From assembly GCA_964017045.1 (NCBI GenBank), contig OZ024802.1, positions 14,746,760 through 14,810,759 on the forward strand: DNA of 64,000 bases, in the 5' to 3' direction. This document shows, one piece after another, positions 55,896 through 64,000 of this stretch. Numbering within the stretch: the stretch's first letter is position 1; every line of letters begins with the position of its first letter. The translations under genes and the position numbers were made by a program. The DNA is from Omphiscola glabra (Eukaryota > Mollusca > Gastropoda > Lymnaeidae). The notes beneath the pieces are model-generated. The model was not told where the DNA came from, made no database searches, and saw only the letters and a program-made list of their open reading frames with translations.

Positions 55896-56087
55896 TTACT
55901 CCTTGACATAGGAGAAGAATAGGAAGACAGAGAAAAAGATGGGAAGATAACATCAAAGAATGAACGGGATTACAACTGGGCGATGCTGTACGCAGGAAAC
56001 AGAGAGGAGTGGAGAAGGATAGTTTTCGTGTCATCTGTGGCGCCCCAACGGTCCAAGGACTAAGGGACATGATGATGATGATGATGA
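55896..56087 (+). mobile_element. 3' end of a non-LTR retrotransposon (RTE-like), second copy
   Basis: Plus-strand translation gives RQRKRWEDNIKE, then a stop, then TGLQLGDAVRR, then a frameshift caused by a 5-base deletion. It ends TGTGGCGCCCCAACGGTC and a (GAT)n tail at 56067-56087. Clearly homologous to the better preserved copy at 33814-34022. Confidence 0.85.
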
Positions 56088-56744
56088 AGACGATGAATGA
56101 ATTAGAAGTAAAAACATTTAAAAGATAGCCGATTCTTGTCAAAGGTTACCGTATCGGAATCACTTCTGTGATTATCTGGAAACTCCCACGCCGGGCCGTC
56201 GCGTGGACCACGTAACCGTTGTGGCTGCAATGGGCCTCGTGATGTGGAAAAAAATTTAAACTAACAATTTTGAATGTGTCGGCCACAAAATCGAAAAAAA
56301 AGTGTGGTTTGGGGGGTGGGGGGAGACTCTTCAAAAAGTCTCGTCCAGTCTCTGCTCCCATGGGAATTACTTTGACACAACGTTGAGTCTATGCGTTCTA
56401 AAATCTTTCTCTAAAGCCATCAAAATTCCACAGGCTTTTTGGTTTGAGCTGAGAATGTTGTGTACTTGGCAGTGGTGTAATTAACTCAAGGAGTAATTCG
56501 TTACAGTTCTCTAAGTCAAGTGGCGACACCGATTTTAACATTGAAAGAAAAAAAAAATTGATATACAGCTTTGAAAAGTCGTACAAATAAGAAGTCGTTA
56601 CAAGCCTTGTCTTGGAATGGGCAAAATCTAATTATAGCCAATGGGCGCTCTCAATTGGTTTGGCGCTACATGATCTGTCAGAGAGAGTAGTGTTTTGAGT
56701 TGTGGGAAATTGCTTACAGAGTTCCTTACGTTCGTGACTAAATA
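56088..56744. other. Unique sequence, no gene seen
   Basis: No feature recognised apart from small A and T tracts. Confidence 0.4.
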
Positions 56745-56752
56745 ATCTGTGT

Positions 56753-56952
56753 CAAGGATTCTTAACCTTTTTTTTTTTATTGCAATGCCACATTCCCTCT
56801 TGTTTCAAAACATTTCCCCCACATCCACGATAAAATACATGTTAAAAAAAATAAAATTAGCAACAAACATACTATGTTGGGCCTTTCGGCACCCCATAGT
56901 ACTGCCTCTCGCTCCTAGGTGAGGTTCTGGGACGCCTGGTTAAGAACCCCTG
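56753..56952. mobile_element. Short hAT element
   Basis: Starts CAAGGATTCTTAACC and ends CTGGTTAAGAACCCCTG. Exact 8-bp duplication ATCTGTGT at 56745-56752 and 56953-56960. 200 bp, non-coding. Confidence 0.9.
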
Positions 56953-56960
56953 ATCTGTGT

Positions 56961-57700
56961 TGTCCGGGAAAAAGGCATGGAGAACCACAAGGTTTTTGGT
57001 AGATTATCTTTTGAGTCAAGGGGAGTACCAAGAGCATAAGGCGGCCGGGGCAAGATTTAAAATTGCGCCCCTTTAAAGCATGATAAAGATGTTTGCTTCT
57101 GATTAAGATTTGACATGTTATAGTAAAGAAGGTGAGGGGTGAGAGAATATAAGTACCCCATATTAGCGTATTCAATACAGGGTAATCTAACTTAAAAGAA
57201 AAGACGATTTTTAAAGAATAAACACATCATCCAGTATGCCGATTCAACCCCCCCCCCCCTCACTTTACTCCCCACTTTTTCAAGTGGCAACCACATCACG
57301 TGACGTATCTTACAACACCATCGGCTCTGCGTTAGTAACACAAAATTAAACGATTTACTGAATTAAATTAACAATATATATATACATATACATACATACA
57401 TATGTTAGTAAGGACAGTTGGCGTAAAAAGGAGGATGTGAAAAAAGAGAGAGGGGGGTCCGGGATGGGTGGCACTTTTTCCTCTATATGAAGGGGCGTAA
57501 TATTCGGCCAACATAAAAAGATTGTTTTTTTCGTGGAAGTTGGTCTGCAAAAAATCTTGTCTCCCCCCAGGCGGTACTAACCCTAGCTACAACACTGTCA
57601 AGGTCGTCATACGCTATTTATAATTATCATACAATTTAAGGAAATTTTTAAAAAAGTAATTAAATAAAGATCCAATTCAAACATTTGAAAACCTTTAAAG
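56961..57700. other. Unique sequence with a possible hAT fragment
   Basis: AAGGCGGCCGGGGCAAGATT and GCGCCCCTTTAAAG near 57035-57075 look like part of a decayed hAT element. A C-run lies at 57248-57257. Confidence 0.35.
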
Positions 57701-57890
57701 GTGGCCTGCATAACTCAAAATGCATAGCGGGCCACTTTATGTAAAACCTATGCGGATCGAAACGAAATAGGACAGGGGGAAAGCTATTAAGAAAATAATA
57801 ATAATAAAGAATATTTCGTTACTTCGCCGGCCGCAAAGTGTGTGCTGGTGGGCCGCGTGCGACCCGCGGGCAGTATGTTGTGCAGGCCTT
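57701..57890. mobile_element. Short hAT element, family shared with 20239
   Basis: Starts GTGGCCTGCATAACTC and ends GTTGTGCAGGCCTT. Exact 8-bp duplication CTTTAAAG at 57693-57700 and 57891-57898. Interior shares GGGGAAAGCTATTAAGAAAA with the copy at 20239-20434. Confidence 0.9.
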
Positions 57891-58097
57891 CTTTAAAGTA
57901 TAACGTTGTTTCGACATTGTACAAATGCTATATCTTTGCGTCGGTGTCCCTGGGGAAAGTCCAGAGATGAAAAAGAACGTACGCGTCATTAGCTTGGGCT
58001 CAGCACTTCATTACACACACACTTGTCTTTAAAAGCACACCCCCCACTAAGTGACTGAAGCACGTGATAATCCGTACACGAGCCGGTGACGTCATCA

Positions 58098-58100
<3 letters not shown>

Positions 58101-58133
<33 letters not shown>
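58101..58133. repeat. Poly-T tract
   Basis: About 33 T residues immediately before the 28-bp array. Could be the complement of a retroposon poly-A tail, but nothing else supports that. Confidence 0.85.
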
Positions 58134-58137
<4 letters not shown>

Positions 58138-58163
58138 GAGCCGGTGATCTATTTTGGTCCATC

Positions 58164-59121
58164 AAGAGAACATGGCACCATCAGTGAGACCAGGATGTTT
58201 CTACCATCACAGCGAGACCAGGATGTTTCTACCATCACAGTGAGACCAGGATGTTTCTGTCATCACAGTGAGACCAGGATGTTTCTGCCATCACAGCGAG
58301 ACCAGGATGTTTCTGCCATCACAGCGAGACCAGGATGTTTCTGCCATCACAGCGAGACCAGGATGTTTCTGCCATCACAGCGAGACCAGGATGTTTCTGC
58401 CATCACAGTGAGACCAGGATGTTTCTGCCATCACAGTGAGACCAGGATGTTTCTGCCATCACAGTGAGACCAGGATATTTCTGTCATCACAGTGAGACCA
58501 GGATGTTTCTGCCATCACAGCGAGACCAGGATGTTTCTGCCATCACAGCGAGACCAGGATGTTTCTGCCATCACAGTGAGACCAGGATGTTTCTGCCATC
58601 ACAGCGAGACCAGGATGTTTCTGCCATCACAGCGAGACCAGGATGTTTCAGCCATCGCAGCGAGACCAGGATGTTTCTGCCATCACAGCGAGACCAGGAT
58701 GTTTCTGCCATCACAGTGCGACCAGGATGTTTCTGCCATCACAGCGAGACCAGGATGTTTCTGCCATCACAGTGAGACCAGGATGTTTCTGCCATCACAG
58801 TGAGACCAGGATATTTCTGTCATCACAGTGAGACCAGGATGTTTCTGCCATCACAGCGAGACCAGGATGTTTCTGCCATCACAGCGAGACCAGGATGTTT
58901 CTGCCATCACAGTGAGACCAGGATGTTTCTGCCATCACAGTGAGACCAGGATATTTCTGTCATCACAGTGAGACCAGGATGTTTCTGCCATCACAGCGAG
59001 ACCAGGATGTTTCTGCCATCACAGTGAGACCAGGATGTTTCTGCCATAACAGTGAGACCAGGATGTTTCTGTCATCACAGCGAGACCAGGATGTTTCTGC
59101 CATCACAGCGAGACCAGGATG
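58164..59121. repeat. 28-bp minisatellite, about 34 copies, with higher-order blocks
   Basis: Unit contains GAGACCAGGATGTTTCTGCC and ATCACAGC. A variant with GGATATTTCTGTC occurs at 58466, 58802 and 58942, spaced exactly 12 and 5 units, and is each time preceded by copies ending in CACAGT. This shows duplication of multi-unit blocks. Confidence 0.97.
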
Positions 59122-59487
59122 TCTCGGAACATCTTATGAATATGCAAGGCGCAAAAACATACACGATAAAAAACAACACTTTCTAGACAATGGCATCGAA
59201 TAACAAAAGCGTTGCTAGACATTTTATGAACGGTAAACTCATTATTATCATCGAGAGCGGTGGGGAGCATTGTCAAAGACAATCACGATTTTATTTTTTA
59301 ATAAAGCGCGTCTTTAACATAATGTCCATATTTATATATCAGACAAGCAAAATATATTTTTACTTTTTTTTGCCAACTGTCACAGACATCGGGGATCCAT
59401 CCCCTTCATCTATGCTTCCATGACTTTATTTTTCATACATACATAGCCCCCCTCCCTCAACCAAATTAACAAAACCATTCGTCTGTA
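59122..59487. other. Unique sequence, no gene seen
   Basis: A+T-rich, no feature recognised. Confidence 0.4.
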
Positions 59488-59667
59488 TATCTAGACATAT
59501 CAGTCTGTCTGTCTACCAATCTAGACATATCAGTCGGTCTCTTTAACAAATCTAGACATATCAGTCTGTCTCTCTAACAATTTAGACATATCAGCCTGTC
59601 TATCTACCAATCTAGACATATCACTCTGTCTCTTTAACAATCTAGACATATCGGTCGGTCTATCCTT
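59488..59667. repeat. 30-bp minisatellite, about 6 copies
   Basis: Unit contains TCTAGACATATCAGTCTGTC followed by TCTCTAACAA, with substitutions. Confidence 0.92.
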
Positions 59668-60729
59668 TGCGAACTTAGTTTTGCCAGGACTATTTTTTTA
59701 CGTCGGCTTTCTATACACACACATAAACAATTGTTCATTAAGTGAAACATCCAGAAAAGGAATGAAATATAATATAAATCAGGGGTTCTAAACACGTGTT
59801 CTATATACTCCGTGGGAGTGGGGGCGTGAAAAGTTGTCAGGGGTCCAGTGAGCTGTATTTCATGTAATTTTATTTAAAATGAAAAAAGTTATTATTAAGT
59901 ATATGTACGTTGCCATCACCCGTGTGGTAAACGGCTTCTCTTTTTACATCTAATAAATACTACTATTTCAGATATTGTGCCATCTAATTATACTTCCTTA
60001 TTGCACAAGCATTGACTTAAGAAATGTCGGTTAAATCTAATAAGTAAGCTGGGTCTCTTGGGGCTCAAATCTGTTTCACAACAAATAAGAAAGAATATGC
60101 GGGAGCAGAAACCTTACACAGCAGACAGCTTCCACGGGAGTCGCCGATAGGATCTAAAAGCGTCCCTGTGCCCCCTTTTCTCGATCACCGTTCGCGGACG
60201 AGGTCTTATGTGGCGCAGAGATGAAGTAGGGCAAAGAGGAAACTCAAAGACATTGAGATTGGGACTTTCGGAATCATGTCAGATTTTGAGATTATCTCGG
60301 CTTTGTGAAAGATTGTTTCTCATGCCGCACGATGAGATTCCAGAGTTTAATCAAAAGGTTTTCGAAATATTAAAATGAATTCAGGGACAGTGAAGGATTT
60401 TTTTTTCTTCTGAAATCTAGAAAGAGCTTCATCGTTATGATCCAGTGGCCAACTGACAGGAAGCCATGTTGAAAACTATGCAGTTGTTCTTGATGGGGGG
60501 TCTTTGACAGCTAAAATAGGGTGTTAGTTATGGCACCCAAGGCATAAGTCATAACAGTCTTGAACAGTGTCGTTTGATAACGTATCATAAAAAGATAAAT
60601 GTTTGTTTAAAATGTATTATTTCCTTCTTTTTTTTTTAAAATCGTATTTTATTTATTTACATTTATTTTAATTTTATTGTTTGATTAGAGCACATTGGAG
60701 TTCTATATGATTGTTTGAGGTGCGTATTG
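59668..60729. other. Unique sequence, possible hAT end
   Basis: CAGGGGTTCTAAACACGTG near 59781 resembles a hAT left end but I cannot find its partner. No gene recognised. Confidence 0.35.
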
Positions 60730-60895
60730 AGTTTGATGTATCATGTGAAGTAACGTGTGACGTTATATCCAGTGATGTTTCCTGTGATGTATCCTTTGAA
60801 GTATCCAGTGATGTATCCTGTGATGTATCCTCTAAAGTATCCAGTGAAATATCCTGTGGTGTATCCGTGATGTATCCTGTGATGCATCCTGGGCG
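60730..60895. repeat. 12-bp minisatellite, about 13 copies
   Basis: Unit TGTGATGTATCC with variants AGTGATGTATCC and TTTGAAGTATCC, recurring roughly every three units. Confidence 0.88.
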
Positions 60896-61049
60896 CAGGG
60901 GAAATAGTATGCCATGTACTCTGGGATAAATGTTAGGATCTTTCGGATCTGGGCTGGGAATGTTTGGCAACATAACATCTACCTGTTTTATCTATAGCCC
61001 ACGAACTCAGCCAATCTTCTGTTTCTTTCATACTTTATAGCTCTGATAA

Positions 61050-61262
61050 TCCGTTTGTCAGTCTAAGTTGTGTAGCTATTTTTGTCAACCTGATTGGTGT
61101 AGCTATGTTTGTCAGTCTGAGAGGTGAAGACGCTATATTTGTCAGGCTGACTTGTGTAGCTATGTTTGTCAGTTTGACTTGTGTAGCTATGTTTGTCAGT
61201 CTGAATTGTGTAGCTATGTTTGTCAGTCTGCCTTGCGTAGCTTTCTTTGTCAGCCGAAGAGG
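61050..61262. repeat. 27-bp minisatellite, about 7 copies
   Basis: Unit contains TGTGTAGCTATGTTTGTCAG followed by TCTGACT, with substitutions and one indel. Confidence 0.9.
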
Positions 61263-61394
61263 TACAGGTATATTCGGATGTCTGAGTGATGTATGTTTGG
61301 GTGATTCTAAATTCTAAGACCAAGATGCAAATCAAGACACTTGAGGGATTTTGTAAAGAACTACACATCGTTTTTATCTTTTCTTGAGTAACAC

Positions 61395-61553
61395 ACGAGT
61401 GCTGACAACAGGGCCGGATTCCCCCATAGGGTCAACCTTGGCCAAGGACGAGTGCTGACAACAGGGCCGGATTCCCCCATAGGGTCAACCTAGGCCAAGG
61501 ACGAGTGCTGACAACAGGGCCGGATTCCCCCATAGGGTCAACCTAGGCCAAGG
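61395..61553. repeat. 53-bp tandem triplication of a hAT end plus flank
   Basis: Three copies of a unit made of 14 bp of flank (ACGAGTGCTGACAA) and the hAT end CAGGGCCGGATTCCCCCATA, continuing to GGCCAAGG. Copies are nearly identical. The period is exactly 53 bp (starts 61395, 61448, 61501). Confidence 0.93.
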
Positions 61554-61906
61554 CATTCAATGGGCAGAAGAAATAGCAACCAAATATTTACACATTTTTC
61601 AAAAGGTTATTTTACGATGTTCCTACAATAAACGATCACATGTTAAAACATACGTTTCTTAAAAAGAATCTGGAGGGGGTGGGTGGGTGTGCGCAGGACC
61701 AGATTTAAAGACAGGCCGCGAAATAAGGGGCCCCAAAATTGGGAGTAGTATATAAAAAAAAAAATATTTTTGAATTAAAGAAACTTAGCAATATTTTTTA
61801 TTTTTCAAAGTGGGGCCTCAAAATGTTTTTGGCCTAGGGCCCCTAAAATTGTAAATCCGGCAGAGTGATTTGCTTTGACCTAGGGCGCAGAAATGTGTAA
61901 ATCCGG
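61409..61906. mobile_element. hAT remnant(s), probably nested
   Basis: Left end is the triplicated CAGGGCCGG sequence. Near 61887-61906 GTGTAAATCCGGCA looks like the matching right end. Inside, CAGGACCAGATTTAAAG (61694) and AATTGTAAATCCGGCA (about 61848) appear to bound a second, nested element of the same type with GGGGCCCC-like blocks. No clear target duplications, limits approximate. Confidence 0.6.
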
Positions 61907-62511
61907 CATTGGATGACCACACGGGTCTGTTCATATTATAAGACATATCTAATAAGATGTAAGTCTATAAAACAGTATTAAAAGTTGTCAATAGCTGTCT
62001 CAATCCACAGCGTGGTTGTGTTGATACCAATGGCACTCACCGTTGTAACGTAGTGTCATACGATTATATTTTACGCGTCTATCAGATTATGGTCGTCCCC
62101 GGGGGGAGGGGTTGTGTGTGGGCGTAAAATGGATAAAAAACAAATAACTCCCCTTGACATTTGTTTCGTTTTTAAATCCTCATTTTTTAATGTGAATGAT
62201 AATTGGGTGTTAAAAGGTCGGCTAAAAGATAGTGCATAGGATGCGGCAAAACGATTTTGTTAAATAGACGACTTTTAGTTAAAGGCGGGGGGAATGGGTT
62301 AGGGGCTTGTTTCTAGAGTAGGCCCACAATTTTCAGACCACGGATCCAATTTTAGGGTCAAAATGTTTGCAATATAAATGACATGATGATACCAGAACTA
62401 GGGTAAAAAACAATAAGGCGACAAGTAGAGATTCGATAAACATGGACCGGATGTCTATGAGTAGTGAACTTTTTCCAATGAGAATATTGATAACATCAAT
62501 AAGTGTGGCTT
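61907..62511. other. Unique sequence, no gene seen
   Basis: No feature recognised beyond a G-rich tract near 62100. Confidence 0.4.
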
Positions 62512-63000
62512 AAAATCACTTGGCCTCTGCCAAGCATGCTTCTTTGACTCTGCCAAGCATGCTTCTTTGACTCTGCCAAGCATGCTTCTTCGACTCTGCC
62601 AGGTATGCTTCTTCGACTATGCCAAGCATGCTTCTTTGACTCTGCCGAGCATGCTCCTTTGACTATGCCAATCGTTCTTCTTTGACTCCGCCAATCATTC
62701 TTTGACTCCGCCAAGCATGCTTCTTTGACTCTGCCGAGCATGCTCCTTTGACTCTGCCAATCGTTCTTTTTTGACTCCGCCAATCATTCTTTGACTCCGC
62801 CAATCATTCTTTGACTCCGCCAATCTTTCTTTGACTCCGCCAATCATTCTTTGACTCCGCCAAGCATTCTTTGACTCCGCCAAGCATTCTTTGACTCCGC
62901 CAAGCATTCTTTGACTCCGCCAAGCATTCTTTGACTCCGCCAATCATTCTTTGACTCCGCCAATCATTCTTTGACTCCGCCAAGCATGCTTCTTTGACTT
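62512..63000. repeat. Minisatellite with 23-bp and 20-bp unit forms, about 22 copies
   Basis: Left part has 23-bp units TTCTTTGACTCTGCCAAGCA plus TGC. Right part is mainly a 20-bp form TTTGACTCCGCCAATCATTC. Mixed order at 62660-62790 shows block exchange. The last unit returns to the long form. Confidence 0.93.
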
Positions 63001-63340
63001 CCATATATGACACAATCCATTCGCATGGCAAACTAACGATTTTGTTTCTTTTTTACAAAGGGTTCTCCAACTTGAGATTTTGAGATTAAAATAGCGACTC
63101 TTGTTTGGTTTTATTTTAATTCCTCTCACAAGAGTTTGCACAGCAGCTGGACGCCAGTATTTTAGTCGCTGTCTGTAGTTTCTTTTGATAAATGAATCCC
63201 TTTCATGGTGTTAGCGATAATACGTTTGGCAGACGAGACGTCATCTAGAACAATGAATAGTTAAAGGCGGTGTCTAAACAAAAGAGCACGTCGCTAAAAA
63301 TGTGTATCCTGTTCAGCGTTACATCATGAATTAAAATCAG
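63001..63340. other. Unique sequence, no gene seen
   Basis: No feature recognised. Confidence 0.4.
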
Positions 63341-63686
63341 CCTACGCAATGGACAGTGCGGACCATGTCATAATATTAGCCTACGTGTTGGACTGTACGG
63401 ACCATGTCATAATATTAGCCTGCGCATTGGACTGTACGGACCATGCCATAATATAAGCCTGCGCATTGGACTGTACGGACCATGCCATAATATTAGCCTA
63501 CGTGTTGGACTGTACGGACCATGTCATAATATTAGCCTACATATTGGACTGTACGGACCATGTCATAATATTAGCCTACGAATTGGACTGTACGGACCAT
63601 GTCATAATATTAGCCTACGAATTGGACTGTACGGACCATGCCATATTAGCCTACGCATTGACTGAATGGACTATGCCATTAAAACA
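63341..63686. repeat. 39-bp minisatellite, about 9 copies
   Basis: Unit contains TTGGACTGTACGGACCATGT and CATAATATTAGCCTACG. Thirteen codons long, giving a 78-residue plus frame that I do not regard as a gene. Confidence 0.94.
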
Positions 63687-64000
63687 AGTTGTAAAAAAAT
63701 GAGCATGCATATTCTTGGGTAGTTTGACGTTGGTCTATCAGTGCCCCCACCCCCAAAGGAAGTCATTCCCCCCCCCTTTTCTCCCCTCCAGAAAGAAATG
63801 CGCACAACAGCTTAAAAACTTTATAGGCCTATTTTAATTTTTTTTTTTCAAATCATTTTAATTAAACGACCTCTAAAAATACTAAAAAACTAAAGTTTAT
63901 CGCATAAATCCTTTAAAATAATATCGATCATTGGGGTGGGGTTGAACATTCGACAAAGCATGCATTCAAATAACTCACTTTATTAGAATTTCAATTAGTG
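63687..64000. other. Unique sequence to the window end
   Basis: Contains C-runs near 63770 and T/A tracts. No feature recognised. Confidence 0.4.

Noticed and set aside
58132..59203. Series of plus frames with RPGCFCHHSETRMFLPSQ-type repeats
   Set aside because: 28-bp period cycles through three frames, so each frame is only a shadow of the array.

Overview
This is eukaryotic, AT-rich, non-coding DNA from an animal, most likely a mollusc and probably a gastropod. There are no operons, ribosome binding sites or dense genes. Instead there are hAT transposon ends with 8-bp target-site duplications, tails of animal non-LTR retrotransposons, and a very large number of minisatellites. Two copies look like the SPIN hAT family, which is known from tetrapods, Rhodnius and the pond snail Lymnaea. 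That, with the general repeat style, is my reason for favouring a gastropod. It is inference, not proof.

The main feature is tandem repetition. I count about 46 tandem arrays with units of 12 to 88 bp, nearly every one with a different unit. By my hand boundaries they cover about 20 kb, close to one third of the window. Many units are multiples of 3 bp (15, 18, 27, 36, 45, 54), so long open frames appear on both strands of the arrays. I treat these as artefacts of periodicity, not genes.

Between the arrays lies a transposon layer. It holds an internally deleted hAT element (13856-15159) that keeps the C-terminal dimerisation part of its transposase. It also holds two SPIN-like elements (13487-13684, 39653-39849) and further short hAT elements at 20239, 24794, 29816, 30883, 40933, 42499, 56753 and 57701, most with exact 8-bp duplications. 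Other inverted-repeat elements lie at 1479, 40326, 42777, 45373 and 45892. Three non-LTR retrotransposon 3' ends are clear: 33814 (minus), 55896 (plus) and a longer CR1/L2-like end at 46137-46827.

Transposons and minisatellites are physically linked. A hAT element (29816-30123) carries four copies of the same 23-bp unit that forms the large array at 27343-28168, inserted exactly at the tip of an internal hairpin. The end of another hAT element has been tandemly triplicated together with its flank (61395-61553). A 54-bp family occurs at two places (36681 and 38571). A dispersed segment (43925 and 48526) ends in a minisatellite in one copy.

Only two places look like possible host exons. On the minus strand, 50838-50790 encodes a short signal-peptide-like N terminus ending at a consensus splice donor, with a TATA-like motif upstream. 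On the plus strand, 52328-52468 is an open exon-like stretch ending at a consensus donor. They would form a head-to-head pair separated by a 29-bp minisatellite. No rRNA, confident tRNA or CRISPR was found.
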